From Corynebacterium rhinophilum (lineage in GTDB: Bacteria; Actinomycetota; Actinomycetes; Mycobacteriales; Mycobacteriaceae), in assembly GCF_030227225.1 (NCBI RefSeq), contig NZ_JASPHQ010000026.1, positions 1-21,588 of the forward strand: DNA of 21,588 bases. Reading direction: 5' to 3'. The notes under the pieces were generated by a model, which searched no databases, was not told the DNA's origin, and worked only from the letters and a program-made list of their open reading frames with translations. This document shows, piece by piece, positions 1 through 7,637 of this stretch (within the stretch, counting starts at the first letter, position 1; the number at the start of each line of letters is the position of its first letter). The position numbers and the translations under genes were made by a program.

Positions 1-655
1 TGATTCATCGTTGGTGAACTGCACCCTGTTGCGGGTAGCTTTACGCAGTTCATTGTTGAATGATTCAATCGAATTCGCCGTCATAGATTACCTTTCTGAC
101 TGCTGGCGGGAACTGCAGAAACGGTACGAAACGCGCCCAAGCATCTCGCCAGACTTTGACTGAGCGTGGATACTTTTCTGCTAATTCAGAGGCTTCAAAT
201 TCGTCTAAAGCAACCTGTGCTGTGGTTTCATCCGCGGCGGTGTAGATCTTTTTCAACGCGGCCGATACGCCCCGGCGATCCCCGTAGGTGACCTGCCGGT
301 TAGCGGCACGAATCAGGTGCACGATACAGGTTTGCACCATAGAGTGCGGCCAGGTTGCCTCTACTGCTTCCGGCAGGCCTTTCAGCCCGTCACAGCAGAC
401 GATAAAGACGTCTTTGGCCCCACGATTAGCCAGGTTAGAGCACACCTGCGCCCAGAAGGAAGCACCTTCTTCTTTGGCAATCCACAACCCCACAATGTGC
501 TTAATACCGTCAAGATCCACACCAATTGCCATGTACGCGGACTTGTTGACCACTCGGCCACCGTCGCGGACTTTAATGCGCAGCGCATCCAGGAAAATGA
601 CGGGGTAGAATTCGTCTCACTGGCGGTTGTGCCAGACCATGACCTCATCGCCGAC
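1..655 (-). pseudogene. IS256-family (mutator-type) transposase remnant
   Basis: The minus strand encodes the middle of a DDE transposase of the IS256 family. The readable frame starts with DEFYPVIFLDALRIK (about 616-572), which carries the first catalytic Asp. It continues through VFIVCCDGLKGLPEAV (second Asp) to FPPAVRKVIY near 83. Two lesions are visible. An in-frame TGA at 617-619 sits where the family has a residue just before DEFYPV, and upstream of it only a short stretch (DEVMVWHNRQ) is recognisable. A one-base frameshift near 80-85 moves the last part (NSIESFNNELRKATRNR, with the catalytic Glu) into another frame, and the original frame stops at 65-67. The N-terminal DNA-binding part is missing and the C-terminus runs off the window. 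The copy should be inactive. The right boundary (about 655) is approximate. Confidence 0.88.
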
Positions 656-744
656 GCAAGCTGCTACTCTGAATAGTCCTAAAAAATGTCCGCATCCCCT
701 TTTGTCGTTTAGCCCAGGCGACCCACCCCTAGACCCAAAACACG

Positions 745-787
745 AAAAACCGGCACCCCAGAACAAAAACGACTGAGATGCCGGTTT
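745..787 (-). terminator. Rho-independent terminator-like hairpin
   Basis: CCGGCACCCCAG (750-761) pairs with CTGAGATGCCGG (773-784), 10 of 12 positions, with an 11-base loop. On the minus strand the stem is followed by TTTTTCG. On the plus strand only a short TTT follows. It may have ended the transposase gene of the IS481-like element, or it may now stop transcription leaving tRNA-Gly. Confidence 0.55.
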
Positions 788-828
788 GTCAACGATGTCG
801 CGACTGACCTGTCAAGCATGTCGCGACT
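787..828 (+). repeat. Imperfect direct repeat at IS481-like terminus
   Basis: Two 19-base copies, 787-805 and 810-828, differ at two adjacent positions (TGTCAACGATG against TGTCAAGCATG, both followed by TCGCGACT). Tandem copies of this type at an element end are typical transposase-binding sites. The repeat unit contains the palindrome GTCGCGAC. Confidence 0.7.
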
Positions 829-836
829 CATGACAA

Positions 837-910
837 TGGAGCCGACGACGGGAATCGAACCCGCGCCAGCAGCTTGGGAAGCTGCAGTTCTACCATTAAA
901 CTACGTCGGC
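837..910 (-). tRNA. tRNA-Gly (anticodon CCC)
   Basis: The minus strand folds into a standard cloverleaf. The acceptor stem is GCCGACG/CGTCGGC, the D arm contains TTTAATGGTAGA, the anticodon stem GCAGC/GCTGC encloses the loop TTCCCAA with anticodon CCC, and the T arm is GCGGG-TTCGATT-CCCGT. The discriminator T at 840 is followed by an encoded CCA (839-837). It reads GGG codons. It lies head to head with dcd and shares the short promoter region 911-973. An insertion-sequence end lies one base past its CCA. Confidence 0.95.
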
Positions 911-933
911 ACTGCGCTAAATGCGCTTTCCCT

Positions 934-939
934 ACTATA
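934..939 (-). promoter_or_regulatory. Probable -10 box of tRNA-Gly
   Basis: TATAGT on the minus strand lies 24 bases before the mature tRNA 5' end, a normal distance for a short tRNA leader. No convincing -35 box is visible about 17 bases upstream. Confidence 0.45.
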
Positions 940-960
940 CACCTTGGGCAGGCGATTGAG

Positions 961-966
961 TAGAAT
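961..966 (+). promoter_or_regulatory. Probable -10 box of dcd, leaderless transcript
   Basis: TAGAAT ends seven bases before the GTG start at 974, which would place the transcription start at or next to the start codon. No Shine-Dalgarno sequence precedes the GTG. Both facts fit a leaderless mRNA. The -35 region is not clear. Confidence 0.5.
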
Positions 967-973
967 CGGGTCC

Positions 974-1543
974 GTGCTTCTTTCAGATCGTGATATTCGT
1001 TCCGCCATTGATTCCGGAGAGCTGGGCATCGACCCCTTTGATAGTGAGCTTATCCAGCCTTCTTCCGTTGACGTGCGCTTGGATAAGTATTTCCGGGTAT
1101 TCAATAACTCCCGCTATACGCACATTGACCCCAAGGCGGAGATGCCGGAGCTTACCACGTTGGTGGAAGTAGAAGAGGATCAATCCTTCATTCTCCACCC
1201 CGGCGAGTTTGTCCTTGGCGCCACGCTGGAGAAATTCACCCTCCCAGCTGACCTTGCCGGACGATTGGAAGGCAAGTCCTCGCTGGGACGGCTGGGGCTT
1301 TTAACCCACTCCACCGCGGGCTTTATCGATCCTGGCTTTTCCGGACACATCACCCTGGAACTTTCCAATACCGCAAACCTGCCCATTGCGCTGTGGCCGG
1401 GGATGAAGGTGGGGCAGCTGGCCATCTTTAAGATGACCTCGCCGGCGGAAAGCCCCTATGGCACGGGTGCATTGGGATCGAAGTACCAAGGTCAGCGCGG
1501 CCCAACGCCATCAAAGTCTTACCTGAACTTCCGCAGGGATTAA
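974..1543 (+). CDS. dcd: dCTP deaminase, probably bifunctional (dUMP-forming)
   Basis: 189 residues starting (as Met) [21 protein letters not shown]. The protein converts dCTP towards dUMP for thymidylate synthesis in the cytosol. The family core [30 protein letters not shown] carries the catalytic Glu of ITLELSN and the nucleotide-binding residues. The C-terminus [16 protein letters not shown] is the flexible lid. Overall it matches the actinobacterial enzymes, of which the Mycobacterium tuberculosis one both deaminates dCTP and hydrolyses the dUTP formed; bifunctionality here is by family. I chose the GTG at 974 because homologues begin exactly there. An open frame reaches upstream to 818 but runs through the tRNA gene and cannot be coding. 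Expression is probably leaderless. ugd follows after 36 bases, possibly co-transcribed. Confidence 0.97.
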   Translation: MLLSDRDIRSAIDSGELGIDPFDSELIQPSSVDVRLDKYFRVFNNSRYTHIDPKAEMPELTTLVEVEEDQSFILHPGEFVLGATLEKFTLPADLAGRLEGKSSLGRLGLLTHSTAGFIDPGFSGHITLELSNTANLPIALWPGMKVGQLAIFKMTSPAESPYGTGALGSKYQGQRGPTPSKSYLNFRRD

Positions 1544-1579
1544 TCTGGTATTTACATAAAATCTCTAGGATGAGGTTTT

Positions 1580-2902
1580 ATGCGGATGACTGTTATTGGC
1601 ACCGGTTACCTGGGTGCTACCCACGCCGCCTGCATGGCGGAATTGGGGCATGAAGTATTAGGCGTCGATGTAGACGAGGATAAAATCTCCGTCTTGCAAT
1701 CGGGCAAGGTTCCCTTTTTTGAACCGGGGCTGCCGGAGGTGCTCGAGCGCAATATTGATGCTGGGCGCCTAGGGTTTAGCACGGATTATGACGAGGCCGC
1801 GCAATTCGCCAACGTGCACTTTCTCGGCGTGGGAACCCCGCAGCGCCGCGGTTCTTATGCGGCGGATATGACCTACGTTAAGGCCGTTATCACGGACTTG
1901 GTGCCTAAGCTGCGCGGGGAGCACGTCATCTTTGGTAAATCCACCGTTCCGGTAGGTACGGCGGCGGAACTACAAGAACTGGCGGATAGTTTGGCACCCG
2001 AGGGAACCCGCGTGGAAATCGCGTGGAATCCGGAATTTTTGCGCGAGGGTTATGCAGTGCACGACACCATCACCCCAGACCGCATCGTGTTTGGTACCCG
2101 TGAATCAGAATCGCGCGCGGAGGAGCTTGCCCGTGAGATCTACGCGCAGCCGTTAGCGCAGGATACGCCCTTCATCGTGACCGACTTGCAGACTGCAGAG
2201 TTAGTAAAAGTCTCAGCCAACGCTTTTTTAGCCACCAAGATTTCTTTCATCAATGCGGTCTCTGAGATTTGTGAGATCGCGGGTGCTGATGTGGTTGCGC
2301 TGGCGGATGCCATTGGCATAGACAAGCGCATCGGCCGCAAGTTCCTCGGCGCGGGCCTGGGCTTTGGCGGTGGTTGCCTGCCTAAGGATATTCGCGCCTT
2401 TATGGCGCGCGCCGGTGAGCTCGGCGCCGATCAAGCGCTGACCTTCCTGCGCGAGGTGGATGCGATTAATATGCGCCGACGCGACCGCATGGTGGATCTG
2501 TCTAAAGAAGCCTTCAATGGCTCGCTCTTGGGCCACCGCGTTACCGTGCTGGGCTGTGCTTTTAAGCCGAATTCGGATGATGTGCGCGATTCGCCGGCGC
2601 TCTCGGTTGCTGGGTCCTTGTCCTTGGCGGGTGCGGCTGTAACCGTCTATGACCCCGAGGGCATGGACAACGCCAAAAAGGTTTTCCCCACCTTGGACTA
2701 TGCCGCCGATACGGAATCCGCCTTGCGGGAGGCGGAATTAGTCATCCTGGCCACCGAATGGCAGCAGTTTAAGGAGCTGGACCCGAACGAGGCCGGCGAG
2801 CTCGTGGATATTAAGCACATCATCGATGGCCGCAATGTGCTCGACGTTGCGGCTTGGTCCAACGCCGGTTGGAAGATTCAGGCGCTGGGTCGCACGCTTT
2901 AA
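1580..2902 (+). CDS. ugd: UDP-glucose 6-dehydrogenase
   Basis: 440 residues. It oxidises UDP-glucose to UDP-glucuronate with two NAD+, feeding cell-wall or capsule sugar synthesis. The N-terminal Rossmann fold starts at residue 4 with VIGTGYLG, and Asp30 is placed to bind the NAD ribose. The middle domain has Lys210 and Asn214 (ELVKVSANAF) and the catalytic Cys266 in GFGGGCLPKD. The C-terminal UDP-binding domain starts near residue 320 (VTVLGCAFKPNSDDVRDSP). Length is normal for the family. The start ATG is preceded by AGGATGAGG at a good distance; an ATG two codons later would also fit. Its last four bases overlap the end of the convergent YibE/F-like gene, so no terminator separates them. 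Confidence 0.95.
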   Translation: MRMTVIGTGYLGATHAACMAELGHEVLGVDVDEDKISVLQSGKVPFFEPGLPEVLERNIDAGRLGFSTDYDEAAQFANVHFLGVGTPQRRGSYAADMTYVKAVITDLVPKLRGEHVIFGKSTVPVGTAAELQELADSLAPEGTRVEIAWNPEFLREGYAVHDTITPDRIVFGTRESESRAEELAREIYAQPLAQDTPFIVTDLQTAELVKVSANAFLATKISFINAVSEICEIAGADVVALADAIGIDKRIGRKFLGAGLGFGGGCLPKDIRAFMARAGELGADQALTFLREVDAINMRRRDRMVDLSKEAFNGSLLGHRVTVLGCAFKPNSDDVRDSPALSVAGSLSLAGAAVTVYDPEGMDNAKKVFPTLDYAADTESALREAELVILATEWQQFKELDPNEAGELVDIKHIIDGRNVLDVAAWSNAGWKIQALGRTL

Positions 2903-4230
2903 CGGCGGCGCGACGGAACCGTAAACGCGGCAATCAGCGTGGTAATCGGCACCGCGAGGGTCAGCGCCATGGCGCCGACGCCGGAGCGCAGGAGCTCGGT
3001 GGCGACGAGATCGCTGCTGAGGATTTGCCCCGCGGGGCGTTCGGCGGCGGTGATGAGCAGGAGTAGGGGCAATGCGGCGCCGGTATAGGTCAAAATGAGG
3101 GTATAGACCATCGAGGCAATGTGGTCGCGGCCGACCCGCATGGCGGATAAAAATAGCTCGAGCGGTGAGGCCGCGGGATCGGATTCGTGCAGCTCGGTGA
3201 TGGTGGAGGCTTGGGCAATGGCGACATCGGCAAGGCTGCCCAACGCGCCTACGACGAAGCCACACAGCAGCACGCCCAGGATGGAAACGTTGGGCATATA
3301 TAACAGCAGCTTGAGGTTGTCTTCGGAGCTATAGCCTTGCAGCTGCGAACTATCGATGGCCGCCCACGCAAGGAATGCGGCGATGGCGAGCGCAGTCAGG
3401 GAACCGCCCACCGCGGAGGCGGATTTCCAATTCACGCCGTGGACGAGGGGAACGGCAAGGAGAATGATGGCGGTACAGGCGGCAAGCGCCACCCATAGGG
3501 GATTGGTGCCCGCGATGAGCGCTGGGATGAGGAAGCTAAAGACGATGCCAAGGCTTAGCCCCAAGCCGATGATCGCGCGCACCCCATGCCAGGCCGCGAA
3601 AGCGATGATGACAATAGCGATGACCACTCCCCACAGAAGGAGGCTATTGCTGCGCTGATAATCGGCAAAGGCATACGAGACGGACCCGGTGGGATCGGTG
3701 GCCTTGGACAGCACGATATTATCGCCCGGCTGCAATTCTGGGTCGCCCGCGTTGCCGTAGGTGACCAATTGGGTCATCTTCCCCTCGTCCTCGCCGGAGG
3801 TGATCTTCACCAGCGCCCGGTCACAGTCCACCTCTTCCTTTTCCGGAATCAACGGCGGGGTATCGAAGGCCAGGCCGGTCTGCTCCGATTGGCACGCGGA
3901 ATGGTCAGTCTTTTCCACTGTTGCCTCAACCTGCGGGTGGTTCAGCGCGTAGGTGGACTCGAACTCCTCCGAGGTGTGCTTCGAGGCGGCACTAGACGGC
4001 CAGAGGAAGACGAGGCTTATCAGCATGGCGATGAGCGCCGCGCCGATGGCGGTGGCCAGCCCAACGCGCCACGGGTGGCCGGATACCTTCTGCGCCAGCT
4101 GACGTGGATGTAGGCGTTCCAACGCCGACTGGCCTGGCGCGTGCCCGCTGGGCTCCGATCGACGCTGCGCTTGCCGATGCCGCGAAGCCGAGCCCGACGT
4201 GGAATTAGAAACCGAGGAATGCCGTCCCAT
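2899..4230 (-). CDS. YibE/F-like family integral membrane protein
   Basis: 443 residues matching the YibE/F family (multi-TM proteins of unproven transport role). A basic, Ser-rich cytoplasmic N-terminus (1-53) leads to a first TM segment (about 57-77). A loop of about 118 residues (78-195), presumably extracytoplasmic, holds Cys113 and Cys136, which could form a disulfide. From about 197 there are six or seven further hydrophobic segments with the conserved NVSILGVLLCGFVVGALGSLADVAIAQ and MRVGRDHIASMVYTL motifs typical of the family. The tail ends in SRRR. It lies 52 bases downstream of alaT on the same strand. No Shine-Dalgarno is seen; CACAAT seven bases before the ATG may be a -10 box for a leaderless mRNA. 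The substrate is unknown. Confidence 0.85.
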   Translation of the reverse strand: MGRHSSVSNSTSGSASRHRQAQRRSEPSGHAPGQSALERLHPRQLAQKVSGHPWRVGLATAIGAALIAMLISLVFLWPSSAASKHTSEEFESTYALNHPQVEATVEKTDHSACQSEQTGLAFDTPPLIPEKEEVDCDRALVKITSGEDEGKMTQLVTYGNAGDPELQPGDNIVLSKATDPTGSVSYAFADYQRSNSLLLWGVVIAIVIIAFAAWHGVRAIIGLGLSLGIVFSFLIPALIAGTNPLWVALAACTAIILLAVPLVHGVNWKSASAVGGSLTALAIAAFLAWAAIDSSQLQGYSSEDNLKLLLYMPNVSILGVLLCGFVVGALGSLADVAIAQASTITELHESDPAASPLELFLSAMRVGRDHIASMVYTLILTYTGAALPLLLLITAAERPAGQILSSDLVATELLRSGVGAMALTLAVPITTLIAAFTVPSRRR

Positions 4231-4282
4231 ACGGTGTATTGTGAACGATTATTACTGCAATTACCAATCGCCTGCTGGGGTG

Positions 4283-5512
4283 CTATTGGCGGTAGCTTAC
4301 TAAGAAATTGCCCAAGCGTTCGATGGCGTTTTCTAATTGGGAGGCCCAGGGCAGCGTGACCACGCGGAAGTGATCCGGGTGCGGCCAGTTGAAGCCGGTG
4401 CCTTGGACCATGAGGATCTTTTCCGCCTTGAGGATGTCCAACATGAGCTTGGAATCATCGTGAATCTCATAGACATTGGGATCCAAACGCGGGAAGAGGT
4501 ACAGCGCGCCCTTGGGCTTTACCGCGGAAACGCCCGGAATCTCATTGAGCTTGTCATAAGCGATATTGCGCTGGCGCAGCAATCGTCCCCCAGCCCCGGT
4601 GAGCTCGTAGATAGATTGGCGCCCGCCCAGTGCCACTTGGATGGCGTGTTGCGCGGGAACATTCGGGCACAGGCGGGTACCGGCCAACAATTCGAGTCCC
4701 TCAATGAGCCCGTGCGCATGATGCTTCGGACCCGTAATGACCATCCAGCCCGCGCGGTAGCCGCATACTCGGTAGGCCTTGGACAGGCCATTAAAGGTAA
4801 AGGTCAAGAGATCGGGGGCCAGCGAGGCGATGGAGATATGCTTCGCATCGTCATAAAGGATGCGGTCATAAATCTCATCGGCCAAGATGAGCAGGTTGTG
4901 CTCGCGCGCGATATCCACGATTTGTTGCAGGACCTCGCGCGAGTACACCGCACCGGTTGGGTTATTCGGGTTGATGACCACGATGGCCTTGGTCTTTTCG
5001 GTGACCTTGGATCTAATATCCTCGATAGACGGATTCCATTCATCTTCCTCATCGCATAGGTAGTGCACTGGTGTGCCACCGGCCAGCGAGGTTGCCGCCG
5101 TCCACAGCGGGTAATCGGGCGCTGGGATGAGGATCTCATCGCCGTTATTGAGCAGCGCCTGGGTGGTCATGGTGATAAGTTCTGATACGCCATTGCCTAA
5201 GAAGACATCGTTGATATCAAAATGCGGGAAATCTTCGAGCTCATAGCGCGTGACGATGGACCGCCGGGCCGAGGTAATGCCCTTAGAGGTGGAATAGCCC
5301 TGGGAGGTGGGCAGGGCGCTGATCATATCGCGCATGATGACATCGGGTGCATCGAAGCCAAAGACGGCGGGGTTGCCGGTATTGAGCTTGAGGATGGTGT
5401 GGCCGTCCAGCTCCATTCTCTCCGCTTCCGCTGAGACCTCACCGCGAATATCGTAAGCGATGCCCTTTAATTTTTCGGACTGGTCAAAGATGCGGGGTTT
5501 GGGAGAAGTCAT
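4283..5512 (-). CDS. alaT: Alanine aminotransferase (class I PLP-dependent)
   Basis: 409 residues. It transfers amino groups between alanine/pyruvate and glutamate/2-oxoglutarate, with PLP bound as a Schiff base. The sequence follows Corynebacterium glutamicum AlaT closely: RIFDQSEKL and KLNTGNPAVFGFDAPDVI near the N-terminus, NPNNPTGAVY at 181-190, ADEIYD with Asp212 and Tyr215 for the cofactor, and the PLP lysine Lys245 in NGLSKAYR. The C-terminal VTLPWASQLENAIERLGNFL is also typical. It is shorter at the N-terminus than C. glutamicum AlaT, which has about 28 extra residues before RIFDQSEK; the ATG here fits the gene arrangement because CACAAT lies six bases upstream and suggests a leaderless start. 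Upstream is the DUF1707 gene (55-base gap), downstream the YibE/F gene. Confidence 0.95.
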   Translation of the reverse strand: MTSPKPRIFDQSEKLKGIAYDIRGEVSAEAERMELDGHTILKLNTGNPAVFGFDAPDVIMRDMISALPTSQGYSTSKGITSARRSIVTRYELEDFPHFDINDVFLGNGVSELITMTTQALLNNGDEILIPAPDYPLWTAATSLAGGTPVHYLCDEEDEWNPSIEDIRSKVTEKTKAIVVINPNNPTGAVYSREVLQQIVDIAREHNLLILADEIYDRILYDDAKHISIASLAPDLLTFTFNGLSKAYRVCGYRAGWMVITGPKHHAHGLIEGLELLAGTRLCPNVPAQHAIQVALGGRQSIYELTGAGGRLLRQRNIAYDKLNEIPGVSAVKPKGALYLFPRLDPNVYEIHDDSKLMLDILKAEKILMVQGTGFNWPHPDHFRVVTLPWASQLENAIERLGNFLVSYRQ

Positions 5513-5567
5513 GGCAATATTGTGCCATCTTTCACAGCGTTAAGAAATATTGCAGCGCGCCTCAGCG

Positions 5568-6218
5568 CTATTTATTATTCCACTTGTTGATTTGCTTCTT
5601 CGCCATTTCCATAGCCTGACCAGTAAGTTCACCGGCCTGTTGGCGGCGCTCGGCCCACTTTTTCTTTTCTAATTCTTTTTGGTGCGCCCGCTCGTGTGCC
5701 GTCAGCGCACGGATCTCGCGCTGCTGTTGGCGCTCAATCTGCCGCACCGAGGGGGCATGCCACGATTGCGGGCCCACCTTGGCCACGTACAAGAGGATCC
5801 ACACGATGGGAATGAGCGCTGCGGCTACGGCGCCACCCGCCAGCAACCAGGGGCTATTCATGGTGGCGCTGAGCATGACAAGAGTAGGAGATGCCGCGAT
5901 CAAAATGATCGAGCTGGTCAGGGCGGTAGCGATACGAGGCTTCTTCGCGGCATTAGCGGCGCGGTCCACATCGCCTTGGGAGTAGATCTTTACCTCTTGC
6001 GATCCGGTCGCAGGGATATCGCTGAAAATTGGTGCTAGGTCCTTGTGGGTAACGGCCTGCATGACGCTATCGGAGCGCTCCTCAAACTCGGTCATCGATA
6101 AGCGGCCTTCGCCCACTGCGCGGGCTAGATCCGTCAGGGCATCGTTGCGCTCTGAATCAGATAGACGCAGTGTCCGGTCATAGGGGGAGGGTCCGTAGCT
6201 ATTAGTCACAGTCACCAT
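5568..6218 (-). CDS. DUF1707 domain membrane protein
   Basis: About 216 residues. The N-terminal DUF1707 (SHOCT-like) domain reads LRLSDSERNDALTDLARA-VGEGRLSMTEFEERSD and ends near IFSDIP, a pattern found in many small actinobacterial proteins of unknown role. Two TM segments follow (SSIILIAASPTLVMLSATM and SPWLLAGGAVAAALIPIVWI). The last 70 residues are highly charged (QQQREIRALTAHERAHQKEL and on) and likely helical or coiled, probably cytoplasmic. The start is uncertain. A TTG at 6227, the ATG at 6218 and a GTG at 6209 are in frame, none with a Shine-Dalgarno. TATTAT at 6217-6222 looks like a -10 box, which would make GTG 6209 a leaderless start. No specific function can be assigned. Confidence 0.85.
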   Translation of the reverse strand: MVTVTNSYGPSPYDRTLRLSDSERNDALTDLARAVGEGRLSMTEFEERSDSVMQAVTHKDLAPIFSDIPATGSQEVKIYSQGDVDRAANAAKKPRIATALTSSIILIAASPTLVMLSATMNSPWLLAGGAVAAALIPIVWILLYVAKVGPQSWHAPSVRQIERQQQREIRALTAHERAHQKELEKKKWAERRQQAGELTGQAMEMAKKQINKWNNK

Positions 6219-6232
6219 AATAGACAAGCTGA

Positions 6233-6270
6233 TTCAAAAAGAATATGCCCTGCCGCGGTGGCAGGGCATA
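6233..6270 (-). terminator. Strong Rho-independent terminator after the antiporter gene
   Basis: TATGCCCTGCC (6244-6254) and GGCAGGGCATA (6260-6270) form a perfect 11-bp stem with a 5-base loop. On the minus strand it is followed by TTCTTTTTG. It lies 22 bases past the antiporter stop and separates that gene from the DUF1707 gene, so the latter needs its own promoter. Confidence 0.9.
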
Positions 6271-6292
6271 GCTTCTAGTGCGGAGTAAAAGA

Positions 6293-7600
6293 TTAGAGTT
6301 CTTGGGACTCTTCTTCCTTGTCGTCCTCGTTAGAATCCGATTTCTTCTTTGGGTCGGATTCATCAACCGTCTTGGAGTCTTTCCTTCCCACCAAGTTGGC
6401 CAGAAACGGGAAGATGGCAACGGTCAACGCGCCACCTGCAACGAAGATCGAGGCGGTTTCTTGCTTCATCAATTCGGAATTAACCGCCAGCGATGTCACA
6501 GCAACGATGATCGGCAGGCCGGTAGCCGTGTACAAACTGACCTGCAGGCGTTCGCGCACCGTTTCAATTTCGGAGCCGGTGTGACCCACATTCTCGCGCA
6601 GGAATACCGGCAGGCCGCGGGTAACGAGAATAAGCGCCGGGATGCCCAGTACCTTCCCCGGGTTATTAGCGATGGTATCCCAGTTAATCGTCATGCCAGA
6701 GACCACGAAGAAGACCGGGATGAGCATGGAGTGGAAGACCACATCGAGGCGGTGTTCTAGCCGGCGATGGAATTCATCCGGAATGATGCGGTTCAAGATG
6801 ATGCCGGCGGCGAAGGCACCCAGCACGATGTCTAGCTCAAAGACCGCCGTGATGGCCATGAGGGTGGCAAGGATCAGGATGATAAGGCGCAAAATGGTCT
6901 GGTTGGTGGACCCTGCACCGGAGATAAACGCCGCTTTAACCCACGGAATCGTCGTGGCAATGGCAGCCGGCATGATGGCGACGGCCACGGCGATGCCGAT
7001 GAACGCGAGCATAATTAGCAGCGTGGTCCACGTGGAGCGCGTGCTGAGCAGCAGGGCCATCGCGGTAATGGGGGCGACCTCACCAATAGCACCGTGAATC
7101 ATGACCGATTTGCCCACTTTGGTCTCGAGCACGCGATCCTGTTTCAACATGGGCTGAAGTGTGCCCAGTGCCGTGGACGTTAGCGCCAGCGCCACCACGA
7201 TGGCACCCGGGACATTATCGACCAAGAAGTACGCACCGACACCACAGGCCACGAGGCAGATAAGCCAGGTGGACAGCGCAGTTCCCGCTTCTTTGGTCTT
7301 GAGCGTAGAAATCTCGATTTCAAAACCGGCGAGCAAGAAGAGCGCACCGACACCCAGCTCTTTCAGCATGCTGATGCCGGCATCCTCATGCGCGACATCC
7401 AAAAGCGATGGGCCGATGACCATGCCAAAGATGATCAAAAGGGCAACGGCTGGCAGCCGATTGCCCAACATGAACGACACTATGGGCGCCAGTAGCGCCG
7501 CAAGCATGATCCAGGCAAAGGAAACGAGGCTAGTGGTGTTTTCCGTCGCACCTGCTGCCAGAACAAAAGTATCCGCAGCCCATCCCACATCTAATTGCAT
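6293..7600 (-). CDS. CPA2-type cation:proton antiporter
   Basis: 435 residues. The protein is a Na+/H+ exchanger-like (CPA2 fold) membrane carrier with about 12 hydrophobic segments. Recognisable family stretches are LPAVALLIIFGMVIGPSLLD, ELGVGALFLLAGFEIE, the unwound-helix region VVALALTSTALGTLQPML, and VFELDIVLGAFAAGIILNR. The acidic/Lys tail (residues about 405-435, DESDPKKKSDSNEDDKEEES) should be cytoplasmic and unstructured. No TrkA/RCK regulatory domain is attached. It lies 34 bases downstream of etfD but has no Shine-Dalgarno, and a -10-like TACGCT sits seven bases before the ATG, so it may have its own leaderless promoter. The ion (Na+ or K+) cannot be told from the sequence. Confidence 0.88.
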   Translation of the reverse strand: MQLDVGWAADTFVLAAGATENTTSLVSFAWIMLAALLAPIVSFMLGNRLPAVALLIIFGMVIGPSLLDVAHEDAGISMLKELGVGALFLLAGFEIEISTLKTKEAGTALSTWLICLVACGVGAYFLVDNVPGAIVVALALTSTALGTLQPMLKQDRVLETKVGKSVMIHGAIGEVAPITAMALLLSTRSTWTTLLIMLAFIGIAVAVAIMPAAIATTIPWVKAAFISGAGSTNQTILRLIILILATLMAITAVFELDIVLGAFAAGIILNRIIPDEFHRRLEHRLDVVFHSMLIPVFFVVSGMTINWDTIANNPGKVLGIPALILVTRGLPVFLRENVGHTGSEIETVRERLQVSLYTATGLPIIVAVTSLAVNSELMKQETASIFVAGGALTVAIFPFLANLVGRKDSKTVDESDPKKKSDSNEDDKEEESQEL

Positions 7601-7607
7601 GAATCAC

Positions 7608-7637
7608 AGCGTACGCACTCACCCCTGCACATGCCTA
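7608..7637 (-). promoter_or_regulatory. Candidate leaderless promoter of the antiporter gene
   Basis: On the minus strand TAGGCA (7632-7637) and TACGCT (7608-7613) are 18 bases apart, and the ATG begins seven bases after the -10. The -35 overlaps the etfD stop codon. The -10 fits the loose TAnnnT pattern of corynebacteria. Confidence 0.4.

Larger units (their letters stand above)
690..835. mobile_element. Terminal remnant of an IS481-like insertion sequence
   Basis: The sequence ends in TGTCAAGCATGTCGCGACT followed by CATGACA. This resembles the multi-repeat termini (TGTCAA.CATGTC.cGAC) I know from IS481-family elements in actinobacteria. A near-copy (TGTCAACGATGTCGCGACT) precedes it. Upstream, a short open plus-strand frame (about 694-777, ending [16 protein letters not shown]) could be the last residues of its transposase, but this is weakly supported. 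No other part of the element is present. It abuts the IS256 remnant on the left and the tRNA-Gly 3' end on the right, so it looks like one end of a deleted or overwritten insertion. Confidence 0.55.

Noticed and set aside
818..973. N-terminal extension of the dcd reading frame
   Set aside because: It reads through the tRNA-Gly gene and the dcd promoter; homologues start at the GTG at 974.
5551..5570. Hairpin AGCGC/GCGCT after the DUF1707 stop as a terminator
   Set aside because: Only a 5-bp stem and a broken U-run; too weak to call.
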